Shown here: positions 40,518-50,319 of the stretch, in pieces
How the letters are laid out: each line of letters starts with the position of its first letter
Position numbering within the stretch: position 1 is the first letter of the stretch
DNA from: Bradyrhizobium yuanmingense
GTDB lineage: Bacteria; Pseudomonadota; Alphaproteobacteria; Rhizobiales; Xanthobacteraceae
Reading direction: 5' to 3'
Length of the DNA: 64,000 nucleotides
Assembly (NCBI RefSeq): GCF_029167105.1
Contig: NZ_JARFML010000005.1
Span: 248,001 to 312,000 of the forward strand
Program-made: the position numbers and the translations under genes
The notes under the pieces: generated by a model
Database searches by the model: none
Seen by the model: the letters and a program-made list of their open reading frames with translations, nothing else
What the model was told of the DNA's origin: nothing

Positions 40518-42128
40518 TTAAGCCGGTTGATCTTCGGTCGCCTCGGCCTCCTCAGTGGGCTTGGCGAGATCGGCTTCGGTGATCCAGCCGGCCTTGACAC
40601 GGGCCTGCATGATCATCGCTTCGGCGTCGTCACGGGAGATGTCGATGCCGTCGAGCGCACCGGCGTGCTTGGTCGGCTCGCCGCCTTCCTTGCGCTCGGT
40701 CCAGCCGACCAGATCGTCGGTGGCGCAGCCGGCGAGGTCCTCGACGGTCTTGATGTCGCTCTCGCCGAACTTCACCAGCATCTTCGAGGTCACGCCGGGC
40801 ACGTCCTTGAGCGCGTCCTCGACGCCGAGCTCCTTGCGCCTCGCCTCGAGCTCGGCTTCCTGCTGCTCCAGATATTCGCGGGCGCGGTTCTGCAGCTCCT
40901 GCGCGGTCTCCTCGTCGAAGCCCTCGATGCCGGCGAGCTCCTTGACGTCCACCATCGCGAGCTCCTCGACCGAGGTGAAGCCCTCGGACGCCAGCAGCTG
41001 GCCGACCACCTCGTCGACGTTGAGCGATTCCATGAAGACGCGGGTCGAGTTCTCGAAGTCGGCCTGGCGGCGCTCCGATTCCTCCTGCTCGGTCAGGATG
41101 TCGATATCCCAGCCGGTGAGCTGCGAGGCCAGGCGCACGTTCTGGCCGCGGCGGCCGATCGCCAGCGAGAGCTGGTTGTTGGTGTCGGGCACCACGACCT
41201 CGATGCGCTCGCGGTCCTCGTCGATCACGACCTTGGAGACTTCCGCCGGCGCCAGCGCGTTGACCACGAAGGTCGCGATGTCGGGCGACCAGGGAATGAT
41301 GTCGATCTTCTCGCCCTGCAGCTCGTTGACCACGGCCTGCACGCGCGAGCCGCGCATGCCGACGCAGGCGCCGACCGGATCGACCGAGGAATCGCGGGAA
41401 ATCACGCCGATTTTCGCACGCGAGCCCGGATCGCGGGCCACCGCCTTGATCTCGACGATGCCGTCATAGATTTCCGGCACTTCCTGCGCGAACAGCTTCG
41501 CCATGAACTGCGGATGGGTGCGGGAGAGGAAGATCTGCGGGCCTCTCGTCTCGCGGCGGACGTCGAAGATGTAGGCACGGACGCGATCGCCGTTGCGGAA
41601 CACCTCGCGCGGCAGCATCTCGTCGCGGCGGATGATGGCTTCGCCGCGGCCGAGATCGACGATCACGCTGCCATATTCGACGCGCTTGACGACGCCGTTG
41701 ACGATGTCGCCGATGCGGTCCTTGAATTCCTGGTACTGCCGGTCGCGCTCGGCCTCGCGCACCTTCTGCACGATGACCTGCTTGGCCGATTGCGCGGCGA
41801 TGCGGCCATATTCCAGCGGCGGCAGGGTGTCGGCGATGGTGTCGCCGACCTGGGCGCCGGGATTGGCGCGCTGCGCGTCCACCAGCGAGATCTGGTTGGA
41901 GTGATTCTCGACCTTGTCGACCACCAGCATGTGGCGCGACAGCCGCAGCTCGCCCTTCTTCGGGTCGATCTCCGCATGAACGTCAGTCTCGCTGCCGTAA
42001 CGTGCGCGCGCCGCCTTGGCGATGGCGTCCTCCATCGCGGCGATGACGATGCCGCGGTCGATCGACTTCTCGCGTGCGACGGCGTCGGCGATCTGAAGCA
42101 ATTCAAGTCGGTTGGCGCTGACTGCCAT
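40518..42128 (-). CDS. nusA: Transcription termination/antitermination protein NusA
   Basis: A 536-residue RNA polymerase-binding factor. The domain order is N-terminal polymerase-binding, S1 ([20 protein letters not shown]), KH1 ([20 protein letters not shown]), KH2 ([20 protein letters not shown]), and C-terminal acidic repeats with helix-hairpin-helix character ([37 protein letters not shown]). It begins 2 bp after the rimP stop. NusA itself affects termination, so the terminator-like hairpin in the operon leader would allow feedback control. Confidence 0.98.
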   Translation of the reverse strand: MAVSANRLELLQIADAVAREKSIDRGIVIAAMEDAIAKAARARYGSETDVHAEIDPKKGELRLSRHMLVVDKVENHSNQISLVDAQRANPGAQVGDTIADTLPPLEYGRIAAQSAKQVIVQKVREAERDRQYQEFKDRIGDIVNGVVKRVEYGSVIVDLGRGEAIIRRDEMLPREVFRNGDRVRAYIFDVRRETRGPQIFLSRTHPQFMAKLFAQEVPEIYDGIVEIKAVARDPGSRAKIGVISRDSSVDPVGACVGMRGSRVQAVVNELQGEKIDIIPWSPDIATFVVNALAPAEVSKVVIDEDRERIEVVVPDTNNQLSLAIGRRGQNVRLASQLTGWDIDILTEQEESERRQADFENSTRVFMESLNVDEVVGQLLASEGFTSVEELAMVDVKELAGIEGFDEETAQELQNRAREYLEQQEAELEARRKELGVEDALKDVPGVTSKMLVKFGESDIKTVEDLAGCATDDLVGWTERKEGGEPTKHAGALDGIDISRDDAEAMIMQARVKAGWITEADLAKPTEEAEATEDQPA

Positions 42129-42130
42129 GG

Positions 42131-42910
<780 letters not shown>

Positions 42911-43011
42911 TTAAGGCTTGGGTTAAGGCTTGGTTACGATTTCAAAGCCCGTTTCGGAACTATTCCGACGACGCGTCGGGCGCATCTCCTGCCGAGCCGC
43001 GTTCAGGTAAT

Positions 43012-43041
43012 AAAAAAGAGCGGGTCCTTGCGGGCCCACTC
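43012..43041 (-). terminator. Intrinsic terminator in the rimP leader (possible attenuator)
   Basis: On the minus strand GAGTGGGCCCGCAAGGACCC followed by GCTCTTTTTT is a strong stem-loop plus six U. It lies about 30 nt after the predicted transcription start and 125 nt before the rimP ATG. No minus-strand gene ends here, since trmB lies beyond a plus-strand gene, so it interrupts the rimP operon leader itself. Confidence 0.75.
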
Positions 43042-43078
43042 TCACTACGCGGATCGTATGAGAAGATGAATTGGCGCT

Positions 43079-43107
43079 GATATAGCGCTTTCTCGACCCC
43101 CGGACAA
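43079..43107 (-). promoter_or_regulatory. Promoter of the rimP-nusA operon
   Basis: On the minus strand TTGTCC-N17-TATATC (the -10 box also reads CTATAT with a 16-bp spacer), a good fit to the housekeeping sigma promoter of alphaproteobacteria. It lies about 190 bp upstream of rimP, directly ahead of the leader terminator. Confidence 0.65.
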
Positions 43108-43257
43108 GGCCCATTGCAGCGGGAACGGGGCCCTTTTTGCGCCCGTCCGCGGGCCCTGCTCAACGCTTCCTTCATCAAGCAGGCCTAGATTTCCCGATTG
43201 TGGGGCGGCTTGGATCAAGGGCGCACCCGCGGCGTGCCCCGTTCGAGTTGCGTTTTC

Positions 43258-44340
43258 ATGACCGTTGCCACGTCGCTCATTCCTGGATTGGACGATATCG
43301 TCAAGCGCGGCGATCCGCGCCGCCGCGGCGAGATCGCGCGTGCCATCTCCCAATTGTTCTTCCGGGATGCGGACAAGCTCCGCCCCGAGCTGATCGATCT
43401 GTTCGACAATCTCCTGATCGATCTCGTGCCCCATACCGAGCTGGCATCGCGCGTCGATCTGTCCGAGCGCTTCTCGCAGCTCGACAATGCGCCGCCGCAC
43501 CTCGTCAATCAGCTCGCGCGCGAGAACGAGATCATGGTGGCCGGCCCCGTGCTGCGCCGCTCGCCCGTGCTCGACGAGGCGGCGCTGGTCGAGATCGCGC
43601 GCTTGAAGGGCCAGGGCCATCTTCTGGCGATGACCGAGCGTCCCGCTTTGTCTCCCGCCGTCACCGACGTACTGGTCGAGCGCGGCGATCGCGACGTGGT
43701 GCGCCGCGCCGCCGCCAATGCCGGTGCTATGTTCTCGCCGGGCAGCTATTCGGAGATGATCAAGCGTGCGGCGCAGGACGGCGTGCTGACGCTGAAGATC
43801 GGCCAGCGCAGCGACCTTTCCGGCGAGAACCTGAAGCAGTTGCTGGACGGGACGCTCGACGTCATCCGCCGCCGCCTCTCCACCGTCGTCAATCCGGCGC
43901 GCCAGGCCGAGATCAAGCGCGCGATGGCCGCGATCGAAGAGGCCGCGCTGCCGCCGGGCCCGCGCCGCGATTTCTCCGCGGCACAGCGCACCGTGCTGAC
44001 CTTGAATCGCGACGGCCATCTCGGCGAGAGCGCGCTGCTCGGTTTCGCCAAGGCGCACAAATACGAGGAATCGGTCGCCACGCTCTCGGCGATGTCGGGC
44101 GTTCGCCTCCAGGTCCTCGACCGTCTGATCGCGGGCGACCGCTACGATCCGCTGCTGATCCTGGGTCGCGTGCTGAACCTCGGCTGGCCCACGGTGCGCG
44201 CGCTGATCCTGCTCTGGTACGGCGCGAACCGCACGCCGGCCGATGCGGACATCGAGACCGCGCGCGTGAATTTCACGCGCCTGATGCCGACGACCGCCGA
44301 ACGCGTCGTGAATTTCTGGCGCAACCGGCGGACGATCTAG
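43258..44340 (+). CDS. DUF2336-domain protein of unknown function
   Basis: A 360-residue, mostly helical protein with repeated short helix pairs, such as LARENEIMVAGPVLRRSPVL and FAKAHKYEESVATLSAMSGV. It resembles the alphaproteobacterial DUF2336 family, whose members look HEAT-repeat-like. No signal peptide, membrane segment or catalytic motif is seen, so it is cytoplasmic and probably a protein-binding scaffold. I use the ATG at 43258; an upstream TTG would add 20 residues that lack character. It is the only plus-strand gene in this neighbourhood and is followed by a dispersed palindrome. Confidence 0.75.
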   Translation: MTVATSLIPGLDDIVKRGDPRRRGEIARAISQLFFRDADKLRPELIDLFDNLLIDLVPHTELASRVDLSERFSQLDNAPPHLVNQLARENEIMVAGPVLRRSPVLDEAALVEIARLKGQGHLLAMTERPALSPAVTDVLVERGDRDVVRRAAANAGAMFSPGSYSEMIKRAAQDGVLTLKIGQRSDLSGENLKQLLDGTLDVIRRRLSTVVNPARQAEIKRAMAAIEEAALPPGPRRDFSAAQRTVLTLNRDGHLGESALLGFAKAHKYEESVATLSAMSGVRLQVLDRLIAGDRYDPLLILGRVLNLGWPTVRALILLWYGANRTPADADIETARVNFTRLMPTTAERVVNFWRNRRTI

Positions 44341-44350
44341 CTCCGCGCTT

Positions 44351-44437
44351 CGTCATTGCGAGCGGAGCGAAGCAATCCAGAAATCTCTCCGAGCGAGCAC
44401 TCTGGATTGCTTCGTCGCTTCGCTCCTCGCAATGACG
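44351..44437. repeat. Dispersed palindromic repeat, family C
   Basis: CGTCATTGCGAGCGGAGCGA then AGCAATCCAG, returning as CTGGATTGCTTCGTCGCTTC then CTCGCAATGACG: a nearly perfect inverted repeat of about 38 bp per arm. It is related to 13931-13992. It fills the gap between the convergent DUF2336 and trmB genes. Confidence 0.9.
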
Positions 44438-44438
44438 A

Positions 44439-45149
44439 CTACATTCTTCTGAACCGCAGATATGCCGCCTTGCGTCCCTCGCGCGCGGCCTTTCGGCCGT
44501 AGCGCGTCATGGTGTAGCCCGGCCATGGAAGCCGGAAATCGTCGGCGCGTTCGGCGAGCCAGACGAAGTCCTGCGAGCGCGCAAGATGCGACAGCGTCCA
44601 GGCGCAGTAATCGTCGATGTCGCAGACGAAGCGGAATTCGCCGTTCGGCTTGAGCACGCGCGCCATCGCCGCGATGGTGCGGTGCTGGACGAAGCGCCGC
44701 TTCCAGTGTCGCCGCTTCGGCCAGGGATCGGGATGGATCAGGTCGATCCGCGACAGCGACTCCCTGGGCAGCCAGGCCAAGAGTTCGGCGGCATCGCCCG
44801 CGAACAGGCGGATGTTGCCGATGTTGGCCGCCTCGATCTGCGCGAGGATCTTGGCCATGCCGTTGACATAGGGCTCGCAGCCGATGAAGCCGGTGGCGGG
44901 GAAGTTCTGCGCCTCGGCCGCGAGATGCTCGCCGCCGCCGAAGCCGATCTCGAGCCTGACGTCGTCGGCTGCGGGATCGAAGATGTCGCGCGCGTCCGCC
45001 GGCGCCTCACCGTCGATATCGAGGGCAAGATGCGGCAGCAGCTGCTCGATCAAGCCGGCCTGGTGTTGCCTCAGCTTGTGACCCTTGCGGCGCCCGAAGA
45101 AGGCGCGCTCGCTGTGGTCGCGGTCGGGGGTTGATTTACGTTCGCTCAT
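44439..45149 (-). CDS. trmB: tRNA (guanine-N7-)-methyltransferase TrmB
   Basis: A 236-residue SAM-dependent enzyme that methylates G46 in the variable loop of tRNAs. The SAM loop is LEIGFGGGEHLAAEA, IGCEPYVNGMAKI follows, and the active-site motif is IDLIHPDPWPKRRHWKRRFV. The C-terminal TMTRYGRKAAREGRKAAYL closes the fold. It overlaps the upstream M20 peptidase stop by 4 bp (ATGA), so the two are coupled. Confidence 0.96.
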   Translation of the reverse strand: MSERKSTPDRDHSERAFFGRRKGHKLRQHQAGLIEQLLPHLALDIDGEAPADARDIFDPAADDVRLEIGFGGGEHLAAEAQNFPATGFIGCEPYVNGMAKILAQIEAANIGNIRLFAGDAAELLAWLPRESLSRIDLIHPDPWPKRRHWKRRFVQHRTIAAMARVLKPNGEFRFVCDIDDYCAWTLSHLARSQDFVWLAERADDFRLPWPGYTMTRYGRKAAREGRKAAYLRFRRM

Positions 45150-46303
45150 CGCAGCGTCTGATAAAGCCGATGGAGCAGCCGCGCGCGCGGGGCCAGCGAG
45201 GAGACAAAGAGCTGCTCATAATGGGTGTGTGCGCCCTTGCCGTCGACGCCGAGCCCGTCGAGGGTCGCGGTGAAGGGAGCGGTGAAATTGCCGTCCGAGC
45301 CGCCGCCGGTGTGGGTGTCGAGCAGCTCGAAGCCGATCTCGCCGGCGAGCGCCTTCGCATGCTCGTACAGCGAGGCGCCTGCATTGCTCTTCTCGTAAGG
45401 CGGCCGGTTGAGCTCGCCGGTGACCGTAACGGTCACGCCGTCGGTCTTCGATCGCAGTCCGAGGATCTTGCCGACGAACTCGTCGGCATCCTTGAGGCTC
45501 ACCACGCGCAGATCGACTTCGGCATAGGCCTCCTCGGGCGTGACGTTGGGGCGCGTGCCGCCGCGCACCACGCCGACATTGACGGTCACGCCGCGCGCAA
45601 GATCGTTCATTCCTTCCAGCGCCAGGATGACGTTGCCGAGTTCGCGGACGGCGCTGCGGCCGTCTTCGGGCCGCGAGCCGGCATGCGCGGGCACGCCCTT
45701 GATGAATACCCGGAAGCGTCCGACGCCCTTGCGCCCGGTGACGATCTTGCCGCCGTCGCGCGCCGGCTCGGTCACCAGCACGTATTTGGCCTTGCGTCCT
45801 TCCTGCTCGATCAGCGCACGCGAGGTCGGGCTGCCGATCTCCTCGTCGGACGTGAACAGATGCGTGATGCCGAGCGGCGAGCGATCGCCTGTCGCGCAAA
45901 GCGCGCGGAAGGCGTGGTGGGCGATGTAGGCGCCGCCCTTCATGTCGTAGATGCCCGGACCGAACGCGACGTCGCCTTCGACCTTGAACGGCAGGCGCTC
46001 AATGAAGCCGATGGGATGGACGGTATCGAGATGACTCAGCACCAGGATGCCCGGCTGATCCTGCCCCCAATTCGTGCGCGCCACGAGATGATCGCCGCAG
46101 CCGTCCACGCCCGCGATGCGCTCGAGCGTGACGGGCAGGTCGCCGTATTGCTCCGCAACCACGGAGACCAGCTTGTTGACCTGTTCAGGTGCTTCCGTCG
46201 GCGTCTCGATCTCCACCCAGCGGCGGATGCCATCGAGAATAGTTTGTGAATCGAACCAACTGGAGCCGGTCATGGACGCATCTGTGCCTTTGAATCGCAT
46301 CAT
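45146..46303 (-). CDS. M20-family metallopeptidase (carboxypeptidase G2-like)
   Basis: A 385-residue dizinc exopeptidase. Metal and catalytic residues are visible: His and Asp in VLSHLDTVHP, the bridging Asp in GPGIYDMKGGAY, the Glu-Glu pair in FTSDEEIGSPTS and the late His in GVDGKGAHTHYEQ. The dimerisation lid starts near GVPAHAGSRPEDGRSA. Family relatives cleave C-terminal glutamate from folate analogues or hydrolyse N-acyl amino acids; the substrate here is unknown. The start could instead be MTGSSWF at 46273. It is coupled to trmB by a 4-bp overlap, a pairing with no obvious functional link. Confidence 0.9.
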   Translation of the reverse strand: MMRFKGTDASMTGSSWFDSQTILDGIRRWVEIETPTEAPEQVNKLVSVVAEQYGDLPVTLERIAGVDGCGDHLVARTNWGQDQPGILVLSHLDTVHPIGFIERLPFKVEGDVAFGPGIYDMKGGAYIAHHAFRALCATGDRSPLGITHLFTSDEEIGSPTSRALIEQEGRKAKYVLVTEPARDGGKIVTGRKGVGRFRVFIKGVPAHAGSRPEDGRSAVRELGNVILALEGMNDLARGVTVNVGVVRGGTRPNVTPEEAYAEVDLRVVSLKDADEFVGKILGLRSKTDGVTVTVTGELNRPPYEKSNAGASLYEHAKALAGEIGFELLDTHTGGGSDGNFTAPFTATLDGLGVDGKGAHTHYEQLFVSSLAPRARLLHRLYQTLR

Positions 46304-46388
46304 CGAAGCGGACGCGCATCAAAGCGCGGTCGTAAATGACGACATAGGCCAGATTTGATGCAGTCTCAAATCGCGGGGGACATGAGCT

Positions 46389-46802
46389 TCAACGCTTGTC
46401 CGGACCTTCGCGGGCCGCAATCTGCTCGACGAGATCGACGATCGAGCGGCGCATCTTCGAATCAGTGATTCGCGTGAACGCCTTGGTCAAAGCGAGCCCT
46501 TCGGAGGTGGCGAGAAAGTCCGAGACGTAAGAGGGCGAGGCGCCTTCGCTGAAGCCATCCGGACCCGGCACGCCGCTCGGGCCGCCCTCGAACAGGAAGG
46601 ACACCGGCACCTGCAGAATCTCCGCGATCTGCTGGATGCGGCTTGCGCCGACCCGGTTGGTGCCCTTCTCGTACTTCTGAATCTGCTGGAAAGTCAGGCC
46701 CAAAGCTTCACCGAGCTTCTCCTGGCTCATGCCCAACATGATGCGGCGCATGCGCACGCGACTGCCGACATATTTGTCAACAGGGTTGGGCGCTTTCGAC
46801 AT
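46389..46802 (-). CDS. XRE-family regulator, PraR/PhrR-like
   Basis: 137 residues with an N-terminal lambda-repressor-type helix-turn-helix: VRMRRIMLGMSQEKLGEALG and LTFQQIQKYEKGTNRVGASR. The motif VSFLFEGGP follows. The opening SKAPNPVDKYVGSRVRMRR is typical of the rhizobial PraR/PhrR group of small repressors linked to the switch to symbiosis and to stress. I start at 46802, where GAGGAA precedes the ATG. An inverted repeat with TTGACA boxes lies about 165 bp upstream. The group assignment is from memory of the family. Confidence 0.85.
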   Translation of the reverse strand: MSKAPNPVDKYVGSRVRMRRIMLGMSQEKLGEALGLTFQQIQKYEKGTNRVGASRIQQIAEILQVPVSFLFEGGPSGVPGPDGFSEGASPSYVSDFLATSEGLALTKAFTRITDSKMRRSIVDLVEQIAAREGPDKR

Positions 46803-46966
46803 TTCCTCAGCCCTCCAAACACCACCTTCGGCGCAATGATCAAGCATGCCTCGGGTGCAGCACCGTCAAATCAAACCCTCTTATTGGGAAACATTGCGGA
46901 GAAATTTAGCAATGCACCGCCATCTTTCGCAGCTGGTGCAGAATGGGGAGCCCGCGTGCAGTCTGT

Positions 46967-46986
46967 CAACCGTGGGACTACGGTTG
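46967..46986 (-). promoter_or_regulatory. Inverted repeat with twin TTGACA boxes upstream of the XRE gene
   Basis: CAACCGT-gggact-ACGGTTG is a perfect dyad. On the minus strand each arm follows or precedes a TTGACA hexamer. It could be a promoter/operator of the XRE gene or an end structure of lnt, which stops about 35 bp away. Confidence 0.4.
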
Positions 46987-47020
46987 TCAAAGGATTCCGG
47001 CCGCTGCGGCGGCGGTGCGA

Positions 47021-48634
47021 TCAGGGCCGGCGTTTGCCTATTCGTCGGCGGACCGCCAACAGCACGGCCACCGCGACGAGCATGGCTGCGGGCACATCAC
47101 CCACCCGTGCATAAACCGTCGGTGGGATCGCGGCCGGCAGGTTTGCGTCCAAAATGCCTTCGAGGCCGAGACCGAGGCTCGCGACGGTGCGGCCGACCGG
47201 ATCGATCACTGCGGAGATGCCGGTATTGGCCGAGCGGACCAGCGGCAATCCGAGCTCGATCGCGCGCATCCGCGACTGCTCCAGGTGCTGGTAGGGACCG
47301 GTCGAGATGCCGAACCAGCCGTCATTGGTCAGGTTCACGATCCAGCCCGGACGTTCGTTGCGTACAGCCACTTCGTCAGGAAAGATCGCCTCGTAGCAGA
47401 TCAGCGGCAACGCGGGCGGCGCGCCGGCAACGGGGAGCGCATGCCGCACGGTGCCTGGAATGAAGCCGCCGCGCACACGCGTCAGTTGCTCGAAACCGAG
47501 CTTCTCCATCAACGACTGGTACGGAAGAAATTCTCCGAACGGTACCAGATGCAGCTTGTCGTAGACCGCGAGCACGTTGCCGTCGTGATCGATCACGTAG
47601 ATCGAGTTGTAGGCGCGCGTGATCGGCGTGCCTCGCGGCACATCGGGCGCGCGGACCGATCCCGTGATCAGCACCGTGCCCTTCGGCAGCAGATCGGCGA
47701 TTTGCGCCATCGCGTCGGCTTCGCGGGTCAGGAAGAACGGGAAGGCGGATTCCGGCCAGATCAGGATGGTGGCATCGCGCACGCCGGTCGATTGCGGCCC
47801 GGACGCGCGGTCCGACAGCGCGAGGTACTTCTTCATCACCTCCGGCTTGGCGGCGTAGTTGAATTTCTCGTCCTGCTGCAGGTTGGGCTGCATCAGGCGC
47901 AGCTTGGCGCCGGATACGATCGTGGTCGGATGCAGCGACAGGCGGATTGCGCCAAAGATGCTCATGACAAGCAGGAGCGCGACGGCCGCGGCCGGCACCC
48001 GCCATTGCAGGCGCCGATCCGGCGTGCGGTCGATCAGCGTCGCCGGGCTCGCGAAGATCGCAATCGTCAGGAACGTCATGCCCCACAGGCCGATCAGCGA
48101 GGCCGTCTGCGCCAGCGGCAAGGGCTCGGACAGCGCATAGCCGAACGTGTTCCAGGGGAAGCCGGTCAGCGCATGTCCGCGCAGCCATTCGCTGATGGTG
48201 AGGCTCGCTGCGAGCGCCAGCACGCGCGTGGCGTTCTTGCTCCAGAGCAGGCGCGCCAGCGCAAAGCCGATCGCCGTGAAGATCGAAAGATAGGCCGGCA
48301 GGCCCAGCACCGCGAACGGCGTCAGCCAGGCGAATGTGTCGGCTTCGACGAAGAAGGCGTAGCCGATCCAGTAGAGGCCGGGCACGAAATAGCCGAGCCC
48401 GAACCAGTAGCCGGTCAGGGCGGCGGCGGGCACGCCGCCATAGCGACCGGCCCCGGCGCCGTCGATCAGCCAGACCAGCACCGGGAAGGTGACGAACAGC
48501 ACCGGAAAGAGGTTGAACGGCGCCAGCGCCAGCACCGACAGCGCTCCGCACCCCATGGCGACGACTGCGCGCTGCCATCCCCAGGTAAGGATGATGGCGA
48601 GCGCAATTTGCCGAAGGCGCTGCGATGGGCTCAC
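47021..48634 (-). CDS. lnt: Apolipoprotein N-acyltransferase
   Basis: A 537-residue inner-membrane enzyme that adds the third acyl chain to lipoproteins. The N-terminal half has several hydrophobic helices (from VVAMGCGALSVLALAPF to about residue 215). The periplasmic nitrilase domain holds the catalytic triad: Glu in LIWPESAFPFF, Lys in YDKLHLVPFGEFLP and Cys in LPLICYEAIFP. A last helix near the C-terminus closes it. It overlaps the corC-type stop by 4 bp. Confidence 0.97.
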   Translation of the reverse strand: MSPSQRLRQIALAIILTWGWQRAVVAMGCGALSVLALAPFNLFPVLFVTFPVLVWLIDGAGAGRYGGVPAAALTGYWFGLGYFVPGLYWIGYAFFVEADTFAWLTPFAVLGLPAYLSIFTAIGFALARLLWSKNATRVLALAASLTISEWLRGHALTGFPWNTFGYALSEPLPLAQTASLIGLWGMTFLTIAIFASPATLIDRTPDRRLQWRVPAAAVALLLVMSIFGAIRLSLHPTTIVSGAKLRLMQPNLQQDEKFNYAAKPEVMKKYLALSDRASGPQSTGVRDATILIWPESAFPFFLTREADAMAQIADLLPKGTVLITGSVRAPDVPRGTPITRAYNSIYVIDHDGNVLAVYDKLHLVPFGEFLPYQSLMEKLGFEQLTRVRGGFIPGTVRHALPVAGAPPALPLICYEAIFPDEVAVRNERPGWIVNLTNDGWFGISTGPYQHLEQSRMRAIELGLPLVRSANTGISAVIDPVGRTVASLGLGLEGILDANLPAAIPPTVYARVGDVPAAMLVAVAVLLAVRRRIGKRRP

Positions 48635-49749
48635 TGCGAGGCGGCCCCGTCGCGCGGCGGCGATGTCGGCGTGTCGCTGGCCGGCGCTTGTCCGCTCTCC
48701 GGCGTGGCTTCACGCCGCCGGCTCTCGCGCTGGGTGCGGGGCGCCGGGCGCTCCTTCCGCGTCGCGATGCGCAGCCGCTTGACGCGGCGCGGATCGGCAT
48801 CGAGCACCTCGACCTCGTAATTGCCGGGGCCCGAGATCACCTCGCCGCGCACCGGCAGGCGCCCGACGAAGCTGACGAGATAGCCGCCCAGCGTCTCCAC
48901 CTCCTCGCCGGCCTCGCCGGTGACGAAATCCTCGCCGATCACCGAGCGGACGTCGTCGAGGCTGGCGCGGGCGTCGGCGATGAAGGCGTTGTCGGGCAGG
49001 CGCACGATCGAGGGCGGCTCGTCGCTGTCGTGCTCGTCGTCGATCTCGCCGACGATCTGCTCGACGATGTCCTCGATCGAGACCAGCCCGTCGCTGCCGC
49101 CATATTCGTCGACCACCAGCGCCAGATGGATGCGCGAGGCTTGCATCTGCGCGAGCAGGTCGATCGCCCGCATCGACGGCGGCACGTAGAGCAGCTTGCG
49201 GATGATGTGCGCCTCGTGAAGCGGCAGCGCGAGATCGACCGCGCGCAAATCGAGCCCGGCCGGCAGCGGCTTCTTGCGCTTGGTCTTGGTGGCTTCCGAC
49301 ACGCGGGCGCGCGCGGTCATGAAGGCGAGCAAATCGCGGATGTGGACGATGCCGACGGGATCGTCGAGCGTCTCGTTGAAGACGACGAGGCGCGAATGGC
49401 CGGCGCTCTCGAAGCGGTCCATCAACTCCCCGAGCGGGATGTCGCGCTTCACCGCGACGATGTCGGCGCGATGCACCATGACGTCGGCGATGCGGCGCTC
49501 GTGCAGGCTGAGGATGTTGCGCAGCATGGTGCGCTCGACCGCGGAGAAGCCGGTGTCGTCGGGCGTCGAGGCGTCGAGCACGACCTGGAGATCGTCGCGC
49601 ACCGACCCCGCCTTCCAGCCGAACAGCGTGCGGATGGCGCGCAGCAGCCAGCTTTCGGCACTCGGGCGCAGCACCTCGCCCGGCGTCACCACAACCGGCA
49701 AATTGGCCGTGGTGCGGGGATTGTCGTGGGTAGGCTCGGAATCCGGCAT
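48631..49749 (-). CDS. corC: CorC/TlyC-type CBS-domain protein
   Basis: 372 residues. Two CBS domains (VMVHRADIVAVKRDIPLGEL onward; LLYVPPSMRAIDLLAQMQAS with VVDEYGGSDGLVSIEDIVEQ) are followed by a CorC_HlyC transporter-associated domain (ETLGGYLVSFVGRLPVRGE). There is no transmembrane segment, so this is the cytoplasmic CorC type, linked to Mg/Co efflux or membrane functions, rather than a haemolysin. I start at MPDSEPTHDN (49749), just past the ybeY stop. The C-terminal tail is Arg/Pro/Ser-rich. It lies in the conserved ybeY-corC-lnt run. Confidence 0.92.
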   Translation of the reverse strand: MPDSEPTHDNPRTTANLPVVVTPGEVLRPSAESWLLRAIRTLFGWKAGSVRDDLQVVLDASTPDDTGFSAVERTMLRNILSLHERRIADVMVHRADIVAVKRDIPLGELMDRFESAGHSRLVVFNETLDDPVGIVHIRDLLAFMTARARVSEATKTKRKKPLPAGLDLRAVDLALPLHEAHIIRKLLYVPPSMRAIDLLAQMQASRIHLALVVDEYGGSDGLVSIEDIVEQIVGEIDDEHDSDEPPSIVRLPDNAFIADARASLDDVRSVIGEDFVTGEAGEEVETLGGYLVSFVGRLPVRGEVISGPGNYEVEVLDADPRRVKRLRIATRKERPAPRTQRESRRREATPESGQAPASDTPTSPPRDGAASQ

Positions 49750-49750
49750 T

Positions 49751-50260
49751 TCAGTGCATCCCCGGGCGGTCGGCATAGGGATCGGGGATGCCGAGATGGG
49801 CGAGGATCTCGGTTTCGAGCGCTTCCATCTCCTCGGCGTCTTCGTCGTTCTCGTGGTCGTAGCCGATCAGGTGCAGGAAGCCGTGCACGGCAAGGTGGCT
49901 CAGATGATGGTCGAACGGCTTGTGCTCCTCGTCCGCCTCGCGCCGCATGGTCTCGTAGGCGATCGCGATGTCGCCGAGCATGCGCGGGGCATCGCCCGGC
50001 TTCCACGCGCCCTCCGGCTGCAGCGCCGGGAACGACAGCACGTTGGTCGGCTTGTCGATGCCGCGCCAGTTGCTGTTGAGCGTGCGGATGCCGGCATCAT
50101 CGGTCAGCATCACGGCCACTTCGGCGTCGGCAACGTCTTCGTCGACGCTCTCGGCGGCCGCCGCCAGTGCGCGCTGGATCACGGCTTCGGAATCGGGCTC
50201 GTGCTGCCAGCAATCGGCGACGACGAGGACCTCGGTCATGGGAAGGTTGGAATGGGACAT
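49751..50260 (-). CDS. ybeY: Endoribonuclease YbeY
   Basis: A 169-residue zinc-dependent RNase involved in 16S rRNA 3' maturation and ribosome quality control. In rhizobia it also affects sRNA-mediated regulation. The metal site is HLAVHGFLHLIGYDHENDED (H-x3-H-x5-H). The conserved NxxWRGIDKPTNVLSFP region precedes it. It sits between phoH and corC, as in most proteobacteria. Confidence 0.97.
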   Translation of the reverse strand: MSHSNLPMTEVLVVADCWQHEPDSEAVIQRALAAAAESVDEDVADAEVAVMLTDDAGIRTLNSNWRGIDKPTNVLSFPALQPEGAWKPGDAPRMLGDIAIAYETMRREADEEHKPFDHHLSHLAVHGFLHLIGYDHENDEDAEEMEALETEILAHLGIPDPYADRPGMH

Positions 50261-50319
50261 TGTGTTGTCTCGGACGAAGGGCGCCGTGCTCGCGCCCGCT
50301 TTGGTCCGGTGCTGCCTCG

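Noticed and set aside
42923-43114. 63-codon minus-strand frame in the rimP leader
   Set aside because: Its start lies upstream of the predicted promoter and it spans the terminator hairpin; composition has no coding character.
46230-46260. tRNA T-loop-like GGTTCGATTC on the minus strand
   Set aside because: It lies inside the M20 peptidase frame (WFDSQ) and no acceptor or anticodon stem can be formed around it.
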